From Gnetum montanum (Eukaryota > Streptophyta > Gnetopsida > Gnetales > Gnetaceae), in the NCBI GenBank assembly GCA_015680685.1, contig MNCI01014407.1, positions 129,361 through 193,360 of the forward strand: DNA of 64,000 bases, in the 5' to 3' direction. Below the pieces are notes generated by a model, which saw only the letters and a program-made list of their open reading frames with translations, was not told the DNA's origin and searched no databases. Numbering within the stretch: the first letter of the stretch is position 1; each line of letters starts with the position of its first letter. Positions 36,080 through 47,808 of the stretch are shown one piece after another. Both the position numbers and the translations under genes were made by a program.

Positions 36080-37030
36080 TTTAGATTTTTTTGGCTCTCA
36101 TTATTTAATTTGATATGGAATTATAATAATTATATGTAAAAACAAATTCCTGCATGGTTATTTGGATGAGGAGATATATATGAAACAACCAAAATTTTTT
36201 GTACAAATAGGTAGTGAAGATTTTGTTTGCAAACTCAAGTCATTGTATGACCTAAAGCAATCATCTAGGCAATGGTGCATGAGGTTTAATTCTTTCATGT
36301 TGAGCCATAATTTCCAAAAATGTAAATATGGCCATTTTAAATTTAGTGACAATGGCATGTTTATAGTTTTGTTGGTATATGTTGATGACATGCTTATTGT
36401 AATCCAAAGTATGTTGGAAATCAAACAATTAAAGGCTTAGTTATTTAGGACATTTGATAGGAAAGATCTAAGAGCAGTAAATCAAATCTTGGGCATAGAG
36501 AGAGAATAAATAGTATGCTATGATTTTCACAAGAAAAATATATTCAGAAAATCCTCATGCATTTTTATATGATAGATGTTAAACCTAGAAGTACCCATTT
36601 TGCTACTCATTTCAAGCTTTCTTTAGATGTATGTCCTAGTTTAGAAGAGGAAAAGTAGTATATGTGTCATGCGTCTTATGCAAACATAGTAGGAAGTTTA
36701 ATGTATGTCATGATATGTACAATGGCATATATTTCTTTTGCAATTGGAATTCTTAGTAAATTTATAGAAAATCCTAGAAAAGGTCATTGGGGTGCAAAAA
36801 AATAGGTGCTTCATTATTTAAAGGACACTGAGAATTATTGTATCAGTATATGTAAATATAAAATGAGATTATGGGTTTTGTTGATTTTGATTCATCACAT
36901 TAGAATGAAACATATTCACACCAAATATCATTAGATAACATAGGTTATTAAAGAAGGTGGAGTATTACTTGATTTTCTTGTAGAAAAAGTGATGAAAATA
37001 TTTGGCAAGGCAAAGTGAGTTTATTGTCAA
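36080..37030 (+). pseudogene. Degenerate copia reverse transcriptase and RNase H, plus strand
   Basis: From about 36145 the frame reads KNKFLHGYLDEEIYMKQP, then VCKLKSLYDLKQSSRQW and the active site YVDDMLI (open block 36162-36440). The block after it shows QILGIERE, then in shifted frames the RNase H start (ASYANIVGSLMY-like, LRGTENYCIS-like). The end of RNase H is shortened before the PPT. The upstream pol is missing. Confidence 0.75.
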
Positions 37031-37039
37031 GGTGGAGAT
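37029..37039 (+). promoter_or_regulatory. Polypurine tract of the plus-strand copia element
   Basis: AAGGTGGAGAT directly before TGTTAAGTTG, the classic copia PPT-LTR junction. Confidence 0.75.
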
Positions 37040-37532
37040 TGTTAAGTTGACAATAAGTTATCTTCCTCTTCTTTTTTAAAATGTTTTCCTTTTCTGTTTG
37101 ATGTTTCCCTCTTTGTTTTTGGGAATTTTAGTTTTCTGTTTTTTGAAAAACTAGTAAACATAAAATTGAGTTGTTATTTAACTTAGTGTAACTTGTACTC
37201 TCTTCTATTTGTAATTTTGCCATTACTAAAGTTAAGCACCAAATGTAACTTGTATTCTCATTTACTTGTAATCTCAACATTACTAAAGTTAAGCACTAGA
37301 AAATTAAGAGACTACTATAAATACAAGCATAGTGTGAGCTTGTTATGTGCAATTGGAGAGAGTGAGAGAAGCCTTGTACTCACCAAATCATCAAGATTAA
37401 AATTCTTTTACCTTTCATTGTGGATGTTTTCCTTGACATTGAAGGGGTTTACCATGTAAATCTTGTGTGTTCTATTTTTCTCTTTATTTTTCATTGTTCA
37501 ATAGATCCTTTGTTTATGTTGTTTTCCCAACA
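37040..37532 (+). repeat. 3' LTR of the plus-strand copia element
   Basis: It starts TGTTAAG and ends TTTTCCCAACA, so the ends are TGTT...AACA. A TATA-like CTATAAATAC lies at 37315-37324. Length about 493 bases. The 5' LTR is not in the window. Confidence 0.72.
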
Positions 37533-37764
37533 ACTATGAACACAAAGAGAGAGTCGGATGATAGGAGGAGATCCAAAGATAGATTGCACAAGAAAACTAT
37601 TCATAAGACATCCATTTATATAGGTAGAAATGGAAGTCATCAACTATGTTTCTAAGTGTGAGTCAATTTGAACTACTTCAACCACATATCATTTGCAAAG
37701 AGAATTCTTGCATGAACCTTTGCATGGTTTTACAACTATCTATCAAAGGCTAATACTAAATAAT

Positions 37765-37870
37765 GAGGTATTAGCCTAGTAGTAAGATTCTTGATTTGAA
37801 AGTCCCAAGTCATGGGTTTAATTCTGATGGGTAACATTGAGTTATAAAGTTCTATTTCAACTATATTACA
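37765..37870 (+). repeat. tRNA-derived SINE-like head
   Basis: A-box-like TAGCCTAGTAGT (37772-37783; 11 of 12 to the consensus) and B-box-like GGGTTTAATTCT (37814-37825). The related minus-strand copy is at 31690-31770. It lies 233 bases after the copia LTR. Confidence 0.5.
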
Positions 37871-39109
37871 ATTCTTTCAAAGTTCCAACACATGTAAAAG
37901 ACTAACACTTATGACCATAAGATTTAGCATAAGATCTACCTTTTAAGATGAATGATTAAGGTTAGTGGTATGGCTCTTTGTGATGGCAGCCTAACCTACC
38001 TATGTAATCCTACCTTGTTGTTCAAGTTGTGTTTGAATGAAAGTGACACTCCTCTAACGTGGAGAAAGAAAGGTAATAGCCACGGAAGATGCCAACTCTG
38101 TATTGGGTCCTCAAAGTCCCTTAAAATTTTTCATCACTTTAATTTACCTAGCTTGAAAGAATGCATGGTCTTTCAGTCTTTTTGCTAAAGCCTAGGCATA
38201 GTTATTCAAAGAGATTAAGCTATCGTTAATGGCTGGACCCTCATAGGATGCATGATCCAATGATATTTGGGTTCTTTCCACATTATAATTACAAGGAATA
38301 CGTTGAGACGGCTGGCCTCAGCCCTATACAAAATGATTGCAAATAGTTAAAGTCCAACGGCCTAGAAGCATCGTCTTCAATTAGGCGGTGTCTGCAAAGC
38401 TGTAACAAATTTACTTAAAAGATGTTATCCCTTTTGCATTCTGCATCACTTTTCATAAACAATTCTAAAAAGTTAACATAGTTTGCATAATTTTTTAAAA
38501 CCATAGGCTTCAATCATACACTTTCCAAACGTTCCCAAGTATACCACTTGTTATCAGTAATAGTTGCAGGCGATTGTTTATTAACGAAGATCAGAAAAAA
38601 TAAATAGAATATTAAAGAGAATGAATACTGCTAAAGTTTTTCACAGATAGAAGTAGGTGGCGTAGGGAAGGTGGGTGCAATTGTCTGTTCTTTCAGAGAC
38701 CAGAAACTGCAAACAATACCTTCAAGCATTTGCAGAGAGTGGTGATTAAAAGACATTAAATGAAATCATGTTCGGTTGCGCTGTCAAGTCAAATTAGAGT
38801 TCAAAATTCCATTCAATAATTCAATTATCAGTATCGAAATCTCTCATGTTTTGCAAGAAAGGTGACACCATCCACCGTGGATTCTGTTGGATGCATGATC
38901 ACGTTTCTATGCCACATGGAGTAAAAATTTTCAGGCCTTAAATTTCATCAGCCTGAAAACTGAAATCTCCCTTTCAGGAAAGTGAAAATGAAGCTGGAAT
39001 TTTTTATTATTGAAAATAGGAAGCCAGACCTAACGGTTAATGTAAAATGTTGAATGTTCCCAACAGGGAAGATTGTTGTTGACATTTGGGATTGTTGAAA
39101 AAGAAAAAA
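37871..39109. other. Stretch without recognised genes
   Basis: A 78-codon open stretch (37952-38188) has no recognisable domain. I see no transposon protein, RNA gene or array here. Confidence 0.4.
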
Positions 39110-39425
39110 GATCAAAAAATAGAATGGCTCAAAGCAAAATAATAATTCCTGGACTTTTAGTAGCACCATACCTTTAAAAGATTGAACGCATAAAGAATAC
39201 AATGAAAGAGGATTACAGCTCTTTCAATAAGGATACTCCCGTTTATCTCCTTTTATATTGCTACAAGTTACAAAAATAAATAGAAATCAAAGAGATATGG
39301 TTAATTCTTTTGGGTACGGAATCTCATAGAAGGAAAAAGAAAATAGATAAATACATAATAACATATGGGTGGCAAGGCAACGTTGGAGAAAACCAATGCA
39401 GATTTGCTTCAACCACCTTACATAT
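39110..39425 (-). repeat. Fragment of copia LTR and pol end
   Basis: It aligns with 32150-32450, including AATGAATACAATG-like, TCTCCTTTTATAT-like and ATAGATAAATACATAAT segments and the pol-end/PPT part AAGGTGGTTGAAGCAAATC (minus strand). Diverged from its relative; no matching internal DNA nearby. Confidence 0.6.
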
Positions 39426-40454
39426 AGTTGGATGTTTATGACTAGCAAAATCTGAGGATGGTGAGGCTGGACATTAGGCAGGTATATTCTAGGTTTACAT
39501 GCCATGATTATGTATTCATTATTCCAATGAAAGTGTTGCTTAATTGACTGTATGATTATGAGTTAGTGTTGTTGGATGGATCATGTTACGAGATTATGAG
39601 TAGCATGCTGTTCATGTTCGGGCCATGTTTTAATATGAATAAAACATTTTTTTCCTCTGGGAATGATAACCTTGCTTTCAGTATCAAAGATTCACACCAA
39701 TGTGTTTATCATGAAACCCTCTGAATTTTAAAACGGCATCCGCAAACAGTTTAACATGAACACCCATTTTTCTTTGGTAAAATCATATTTAATTGAAATG
39801 GTTAAATTGGTGGTTAAAAATCGTATCTCACAAGCTGAAATCCTGTCTGTTATGAGGATTGAATGCCATATGATGGTTAATGCAGACATAGAAATCTTCA
39901 AAAACAGAAAGAAATAAAAAACCGCTGCAAAACCTTTTGGATCTAGAACTCAAATACAGCAGTTGATTTACCATAATTTGTTCATATCCCAAATTAAGTT
40001 AGAAACTTGTAAAACTATATACATGCAAGTGATAACTCTTAGCAATAAAGTACAAAGCAAGATGGTAACATAGGTATAACTTTGGAAATCAAAGCCAGCT
40101 CTTTTTCATCATCCTATACATCTGAAGACAGAGGACATGATAAATGATAATTCGTACTTTCATTAACATTTATAAACACTGTACCACGTACGAGCAAAGC
40201 TAATAGTATGCCATATGGCCATAAATCATTACATATTTACGATGGTTAATAAGAAACTAAACACCTTATACTGTACCATTCCCATAAAATTCAGTAAGGA
40301 AACTAATTAACCAACGCAAATTCTTATAATCCAAGCCTCTTTATCTACCCAAACTGTTCAGAGTTTCTAAACTAAATGTCTAAATCCTGTCTGGATTATT
40401 TCAAGCTTGTTACTAAAACATTACTACGCTGCTATTTATCGACATTCACCAATA
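39426..40454. other. Stretch without recognised genes
   Basis: AT-rich DNA. I see no transposon protein, RNA gene or repeat array that I can support. Confidence 0.4.
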
Positions 40455-40625
40455 AGGACAAGGAGGAGGCGGTGGTGGTGGAGGAAGTAGAGGTAGTTCA
40501 GGTGGAGGAACAAATGGTGGAGGAGGATTTGAACATACAACCAGAACTCCATGTCCTGCAAGAGGAGGAGGAGGAAGAGGACGAAGCTGAGGCAATGGCG
40601 CCCACATTATGTTCTCCGTAGGATT
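40455..40625 (-). other. Proline-rich (minus) or glycine-rich (plus) low-complexity segment
   Basis: GGAGGA and GGTGGT triplets fill this patch. On the minus strand one frame reads NPPPPFVPPPELPLLPPPP and ends CPYW with a stop near 40455; on the plus strand another reads GGGGGGGGSRGSSGGG. The minus reading is open for about 60 codons. It could be the end of a proline-rich host gene exon or merely a GGN/CCN microsatellite. I see no splice structure that decides. Confidence 0.3.
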
Positions 40626-41966
40626 TGCAAATCACTAGCACTCCATCAATCGCTTTGATTTGTTTTGGCAACCAGGTATGGTATTTATACTGCAAGCCAC
40701 AGATTTTTTTTTTAAAGATTGGCATCAGGTTCCATTGTCTAATTTAGCATTTTGGATTGTGAGAAAAGTTTATGTTACAGTATCATTCCTCACCAAGACG
40801 AATGCAATTCTTTCAGGGAATTATTCTATCTTTGGAACTCTGAAGCGTTATTGGGTTTCAGGCACATTTTGCAGTCGCATGCTTAAAAAGCATCGGTGCG
40901 ATGGCCCTAGGAATATTCTCTCTGAGTCTCAGATTTTTCAAGGAAATCCACCATAATAAAATGGGTAATCATGCATCGCTGTTAATCACATGCAGATTCC
41001 TATGGAAGTTTCTGGAATCAACAATTATTTTCTTAATCATAAATGTAGAAAATGATCAGCATATTTGTTCCAAGTAATCAGATAAAAACAACTGACGTGT
41101 TTTTTTAAAACCCAGCTGATGTGAGCTGATGTGTTGCCAGAAAAAACTACAGAAGGGTTTGCATGGAGCAAGGCATCCTAATAGAAAAAGGTTGGAGGAA
41201 AATCATCTTATCTCAGATTATTGATTCTGCAAGTTTTGAAAACCTCTCTACCTAAATGGCTGTTGTCCTTCCCAAAATCCTCCCTGTTCCACCTTAACCA
41301 TTATCAATAGTTTCTGAGTTTAAGTTTTCTTCCGGTATACCCTTCCCCAATCCTTGTCTTAGATTGACTCCGCACTAGGAAGAATGATTTTACAGGACAA
41401 AGCTACTTCATTGATTATGGGAATCGTTCTTACGGGAACATTGACCATTCACTATATGTACTCTAAGGTTAACTTAATATTTTGATATAACTTAAATTGT
41501 TAAACAAAAATGCTCGGTAAAAAATAAGTTAATTCTAACAAAATAAAGCCGTCGGTGGAAAAGTGACAGTAATTCTAAGAAAGAGAAAGAAAGAAAAAGA
41601 AGTTAATGATACACCATCATTTCACTGCAATTCCATTCATTTAACTACTATCATAGCTTTTATTTTACTGTCATTGCAGATGGTTCATTGTGAATTAGTT
41701 TACCGCCCTTGCCATTGCAGACCCTTCATTATAGGATAAACAGGATCTTTATCTCTTAGCAATAATATCCTTTGATCTTTCTTACAGTTTAAGTTAGTTT
41801 GAGAACTGATCTTTGTCGCAGGTTAAATAGGATCTTTATCACTATTTCATATCCTCAGAGAAGTCATAGATAAAGAAAGAATATTACAAGTTAAATGGAA
41901 TCTTTATCATTTCACGGTAATATAATATCCTCTTTGGAACTGATCCTTTCTCACAAATGAAGCTGC
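40626..41966. other. Stretch without recognised genes
   Basis: A 98-codon plus-strand open stretch (40660-40956) has no recognisable domain. Nothing else is supported. Confidence 0.35.
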
Positions 41967-42040
41967 TGGAGAGATTCCAGTTGTCAATGCCCATGTTTGT
42001 CACATGCAAAGCCAGCACTCTTCCATGTGAGCTACATCGG
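41967..42040 (-). pseudogene. tRNA-Ala (UGC) pseudogene
   Basis: The minus strand reads GATGTAGCTCACATGG, then AGAG.GCT.GCTTTGCATG with a TGC anticodon, and ends AATCTCTCCA, following nuclear plant tRNA-Ala across its length. The anticodon stem has two mismatched pairs and the T-loop (B box) is destroyed, so it should not be functional. It may be a tRNA relic or the head of an old SINE. Confidence 0.6.
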
Positions 42041-42187
42041 TACAACTTGTATGTGTTTCCCAGGAATATGCAATTTTAATATATCATGCAATATATAACA
42101 TAAATGAGGAATTTTTTGCGTTTAAGTATGAAAGATGTGGACGGATTTCCATGATTCATCTAAGGTTGGAATATTCATTGTTTTCAG

Positions 42188-42244
42188 GATGCCACGAGAC
42201 GAATATTTGAAGCATACAACGAAACACTGAGAGGCACCCAATAG
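42188..42244 (+). other. Possible lone terminal exon
   Basis: TTGTTTTCAG, a good splice acceptor, is followed by an open frame reading DATRRIFEAYNETLRGTQ and a TAG at 42242-42244. The residues look like normal protein rather than transposon. No upstream exon could be joined within the window, so it may be a gene fragment. I do not recognise the protein. Confidence 0.3.
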
Positions 42245-42595
42245 TGTTCTTGAGTTAACGAAAAATTGGAATAATGCTCTCGGATTCCGAGGACTGCATG
42301 ATTTTCGTGAAGCAGAACATTAGTTTTGCACAGTAAAGAATATGACCTTTCCTTTTGTCATTATCCTGATGCTAAAATCGAGCATAGAATCTGCTACCAC
42401 CCTCAAAAGTAACTCTGGTTTACAGTATAAATACTTTTGGCAATTTATACTTCAATGATTGGTTTATTTGGGATGGGCATGTGGCTTACAAGTTACACCT
42501 CTCATTCTTAGTGTGCTTGAATATATTTGTCAGCAAGTTATGAAGCCTCTAGTTTGCAAGTTATAAATTCTATTTTAAGAAAGTATGTTGTTACA

Positions 42596-43400
42596 TGATG
42601 AGCATCCAATGATCCTTATGCTTAACTATACAAATCACAAGCATTCCTATGTGACCTTGACTAGTGTAGCTTCAAGATAGCTAAACATTGATTGATTGCA
42701 AGTAGTTGTTTTCCCTATTACAGTTGTGTTGGCCTTAATTCAAATGGTTTAAGTGCAATTGAATCATATGATGGCTGATGTTGTTTGACCATGATTAAAA
42801 TATTAAAATTTTATCAAGAAAATAAAGTCTAATCTATTTGTGATGAATATTTGAGCACACTTGTCATACACATCCTAAATCCATATATTCACTATTAGAA
42901 TTGTCAAACGTAATGCTATTAAGAGTACGAAGTGTTAATGTTACTAAGGTACCAAGTAAACATACGTTATGCTCGAAGAGATCACACTAATTTTGCCATA
43001 TCTACTTGTATTATAGAAAATAAATGATTAACTAAGCGTAGAACAAAGGTAAACATTAAGCTAATGCATGAAAAATAAACTACCAGAAAAGTAAATTTTA
43101 TGCTAGATCAAAGTGTTACAACCAAGTGAAACGATATTGGTCTTTATTGTCATTCATGCAATGTGTTTTAGGTATAGTGTACTTGAATAAGTAATCTTTA
43201 TAGATATTTCACACCACGTTGCAGGCACTTGTTAATTGATACTAACTACTATGAATTCAAATTGATAGTGTCTACTAGTAATTAATGAATTGAATGTTAG
43301 ACACATGGTAAGCATGTTCATTTATATAGGCATTTATAATTGGTGCATCAACGTAGTCTTCTCTACATGGATGTTGATACGTCAATGCAGCCAATTGACA
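42596..43400 (-). repeat. Diverged Athila-like LTR
   Basis: It starts TGATGAGCATCCAATG (plus-strand reading) and follows the block order of the family (LTR-end block, TTTTCCC..., GCATATGAT, ATACACAT..., CTTTATTGTCATTC...). Its right limit is placed at about 43400 by the next LTR at 43407. No internal region on either side. Either a solo LTR or a leftover of recombination with the adjacent one. Confidence 0.6.
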
Positions 43401-43406
43401 TAGTGT

Positions 43407-44281
43407 TGATGAGCAATGGAGTATCCAACACTCTACCATACAAGTCACGAGTACTCACGCACAAGCAGATCATAATCCACGAAGGGACAATATAATTATG
43501 CTAGTAATTGATATTGAGTTCTTGATCATTGTCTTCCCACTTTGAGCTAGTGAAGTTCAAGTGTATGGTTTATCTCTTAGTGAGGCATATGATTAATTAA
43601 TGTTGTTAGGCTCACTTTATTCCTAAGCATAAACATAATGGAAATGAAGTAAAATGCTAAGTCTAGGTAGTAACAAGAATGGAAAGCTATGCTAGCCTAC
43701 AACAATGAGCATTCGGTCTTAGTTTGCCATACACACCTTGGGCTCATGTAACCATTACTAGGTTACCAAGCGTTATGCTACTAGGTGAACCAAGCAATAA
43801 CATTACTAGAATTAACAAATGATTACACTTAAAGGCTTGAAACTAGTCATACTCATTCCACTTTATTAATGAACAAAAGAAAGTAAAGTACTTTGAAAAT
43901 ATAAAGAGTTAGCTAAGTAAACATGAAAATTAATCTAAGTAAAATAGTAAAACTAAGTGGATGTTGCAATGATGAGAAGCAATCTTAATCTTTATTTTTG
44001 ATCATGAACTATGCTCAAGTACACTTCACTCGAATAAAGATTCTGAAAAATAGTGAAACATCACACTATAGGTATTCACTCTATCACTAACTATGAAAAC
44101 AAACTGCAAGAGTTCTGCTAAAGATGGAATGGAAAATTTACAGTTTGTGCATTCAAGTGTCAATATTTTTAGGGTTGCACACATCTCAATATATTGCATC
44201 AATGATGACATAGCATGGGTTACAACATCATTGCTACGATAATGTAGATACGACATTGTAGTGTAACAAAAATTGACTATA
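43407..44281 (-). repeat. 3' LTR of element E
   Basis: Plus-strand reading TGATGAGCAATGGAG... to about ...AATTGACTATA, with degraded ends. It is followed by a PPT-like CCATACCTCCATG in reverse complement, as in B (TACCCCCATG). Confidence 0.7.
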
Positions 44282-44616
44282 CCATACCTCCATGACTGAC
44301 TAGAAACTCATCTTGAAGTTAAAAAAATGAGGATAGAGTCCCCTACAAAGTTGGGAGGTAGATTCGACTTGACATGACTTACTAACTATTTACATGACTT
44401 AGAATGCCGCAGTGGTATTTTTACAAAATTGACATAGTTACATGACAAGACAAAAAAACAAAATTTGAAGTAACTGAATGTAGATAATGTTGTAGGTAGT
44501 GGAGGCTCTTCCACCAACTTCTTCCCTTTGTCATCAAGCTTCTAAAATTAATAGTACTTTAGGAGCACCTAAACCTTCTCTTCTTCTTTCCTTGGGGTCA
44601 TGTATCATATATGTAT
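43407..44616 (-). mobile_element. Element E: 3' end of a pol-less Athila-like element
   Basis: The LTR is followed by 335 bases of internal DNA (44282-44616) that align with the 3' internal end of B (5842-6190; AAACTCATC.TTGA.GTTAA and GGTGGCTCCTCCA-like blocks). At 44617 element C begins. The rest of E is not seen on the far side of C. Confidence 0.65.
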
Positions 44617-46539
44617 TGATGCGTAAATTTCGGACATGCAAACACTTGTGAAAAATCATTTTAGGAGACTATCGCCTAGGGCGCCTCCCGTATGGGTACG
44701 GAAACCTAGGAATAGTCTCAGCTGGAAAGGGCTATGTGACAATAATAATAATGATAATGAAGTCCACTAATGAAATATTCTTAACCATATGCATAACAAC
44801 ATTAATGAAAACAAAATTTTGCTAATAACCTGGTAGTAAAGATGCACAACCTTTCATATGTCTGTAATATCAAACTTCAAGATTTTGCTATAAAAATTCA
44901 ATTCCTCAGAGCTTAAACAATATGTGATCCCTTGTGCATTTTACAGAGAAATCGTAATGGTGAAAGTCTTTCTTAAATTACTTCTCTAACTCTACGTTGA
45001 CTAAAAATTTTAAAAGATTGTCGTGACTAACAAGTAAAACTCATTCCTTTGGTACTGCTGATTTCGTCACACACAACGCCACTCCAAAGCAATGACTATT
45101 TTGAATTTAGATACTTAAACAGTTTTCAGTATATCAGAAAATGGCACATCGCTGACAGCAAATGCAGTTACCAAATTTTAACAAGCAGATTGCATGTAAG
45201 CATAAACTAAATATTGGTCAATGGCGATGATGTTGTCACTGAGGATGAAACATTTTTGGTAGTGTTACCATAGATAGAAACTTATACTTGCTACTATGCT
45301 GCAAATGCAGGCAACAAAACTATACTTATCAGGGAAACATAATGAAACAGGGCAACGCAACGGGACCATAAGGAGTTTCTCGATTGAAAACGATTTATGA
45401 GTTGAAGAATGCAATATATTAGTATCTAAGAATTTGAGGATCTGAAAGTAAAAAAAAAACACTACTTTTGAATTATAAAAAAAATAATGAAAGTTTAAGC
45501 ATTAAAAAAAATTTAAAATTAATGCATAGAGTGATATACGACACAATGTACCAGTAACATGTTTTGAAATGCTGAAAATATTAAATATCTGTAATTGAAA
45601 ATGCCAAAATTTTTTTGATATTGCTGTATGTCACTGAGATGCAAGTGTGGTTGCAGCTGTCGGTGCATTCGTCACATCCTGTTCACTTGCTATAGGCATC
45701 TGCTGTTACCCTAGCATCCAGAGAGAAGGCCACCATCTATAGGTGCGTTGTTGTCAGATGTGCATTGCTCGTAGCAACAAGAGGCTAAAATATGGGTTGC
45801 ATGTGGCCAGAGAAAACAGAAGAACAAAATAAAACAATGGCTACTGATGGACATGCGTTGCCAGCCGCTAAGTGTTTCAAAAAGAAAGATTGGCCACCCC
45901 CCTTGTTGTCAATTTCAAGCCCCCTTTATAGTGGCCTTGAGGGAGAAACCCTAACCCTAAACCATCATTTTCTATTAATAGGCTGCATCACTGTTACAAA
46001 TGTTTTAACAAATGTTTGTAAATATGTAATTCTTCTTTTTTAAAAAAATATGAAAATAAATTTATTAGACTTGCACAAATTATGTAGTCATTACCATGTT
46101 TTATAATTTAAAGATATGCTATTTTGTTAGCATTTTTCAGGTGGCTTATCTTTTCTCTTGATTTTATTTCTTTTTTTTCTAAATGGAATTCCTTTATATC
46201 ACTTTCTCTCTCCAAGGGGCAATTGGTACCAACAGCATGATTGATAGGTTACATTGAGGTCATCTTTTAGAGGTCTGTGCAAAGTATGTGGTGCACTATT
46301 TATCATGTGCTGGTGTAGTGCTTGCTCATTTAGCAATTGAAATTCATAGTTTTTATTTTATTTTATTTGTGTGGTTGAGGACCTTTTGTGTATATTTATC
46401 TTTTTACATAAAACCATTATAGCATTTGTTGAATTCCTATGAATTTGATTTGTGCATTTTGACTACTTTGCTACTATAATTTTCTACATGTGCATTGATA
46501 ATGGCCCCATGCCTAGCATGGGTGAGGTTGACCTCAACA
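44617..46539 (-). repeat. 3' LTR of element C
   Basis: The left part, 44617-44906, repeats at 54259-54549 with few changes. The right end (LTR start on the minus strand, TGTTGAGGTC) is set by a PPT-like tract next to it. A minus-strand TATA motif (CTATAAAGGG) lies at about 45923-45931, and telomere-like CCCTAACCCTAAA (plus-strand reading) lies just after it in transcription. About 1923 bases. Confidence 0.68.
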
Positions 46540-46552
46540 CTTATCCCTCAAA
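46540..46552 (-). promoter_or_regulatory. Polypurine tract of element C
   Basis: The minus strand reads TTTGAGGGATAAG directly before TGTTGAGG. Confidence 0.6.
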
Positions 46553-47808
46553 TTACAAATTGCATGCAAGTGCAAGGACCATAAAATTTTGAATGAAAAT
46601 GCAATAGATGGAGAAACAAAAACAACATGAAACAAGAAATGCAAACTTGAAAATAAACTATAATGTTTTAAACATGATCAAAATAACCAAATAATCGAAA
46701 GAGACACCGACATAGGCCATCCAAACAACCATTAAAATCTAAATATATAATTTATTGTTATTTTAACTAGGATCTATAGATATATATGTGTAATTATATA
46801 TATATATATATATATATGCTTAAGCTCTCATTCTCAATATTCTCACAAAGTAACAGTAAAAGTATGTAGACTATTTTGAGCAAGAGACTTCAATAGAACT
46901 TAATGAGGAGGACAAGGTAAAGCTCATATTAGATCATAGTAAGCCACAACTTTTAGATTTTTCCTTGGGTAATTTTTTTTTGGAAACTTAAATTTAAAAG
47001 GGGAAATAGAGGTTAGGGTGAAGATTGCTGCCAGATCCCATCACGCTCAAGAACTTATTACACTACTAATGAACATGGTCCTCATTTTTTGTTTTGTTTT
47101 TCTTAAAGAAAACTTTGCTCATGGTGTACTTCATTCTTGAGGCAGGAATTCCAACACGAGTCTGGCTTATTAGCTACACTGCCAAAGAGCATGGTCCTTT
47201 TCGAAACTTTGCCCATGGTGCAGTTCAACCCTCATGTATGTGTCTTTGATTGGTGGCATCATAGCAGGTCTCCTGGGTGGCTAAGGATTCTCTAGTAGAA
47301 ATGAACACACTTCACCCTGTTGTTCACAGGATAGCCATGGATCATCATACCTGAGGGCTTGGGCTTATGAGAGGAAAGGATAGAATTTTCCAAGGTCACC
47401 TAGTAATTATGACTAACCGCTCTCCAACATCACATATCCTACACTCACATGATCATGATGATAACATGATAAGTTTGTATAAATCCAATGCTCCATAATC
47501 TAACATAACAAATAAACTGAAACCTTGGAAACAATTGGAAAGAGTTATAGTATTTATAAAATATAAAGCATATTTTATAGCATTATATTATAGTAATAGT
47601 AAATTATATTATACCTACATTATTTTCCATTGGTGTTAAGATGACCCAATATCAAGTAACTCAAATGACAAATGATTGTTAAAATCATATGAAGAACACA
47701 ATAATCAAAACTATATGCTAGGAAAGAAATGATGAAAATGCAAGAAAAATATGGAAACACAATAATATACATATGAAATGCAAAGAAAAAGGAGAAGAAA
47801 ACATGCAA
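46553..47808 (-). other. Post-pol spacer of element C
   Basis: No supported gene. Holds a (TA)n run near 46796-46817 and a segment (47135-47420) that aligns with the DNA on both sides of element B (4860-5019 and 13957-14080). Confidence 0.55.

Noticed and set aside
37952-38188. 78-codon ORF as a small host gene
   Set aside because: No domain, no splice or promoter signal and no related copy in the window; left as unassigned.
45950-45967. Interstitial telomere
   Set aside because: Only about two and a half CCCTAAA-like units, located within an LTR; too short to be a telomere relic.
46796-46817. Regulatory TATA cluster
   Set aside because: It is a simple TA repeat inside the spacer of C, with no transcript structure nearby.
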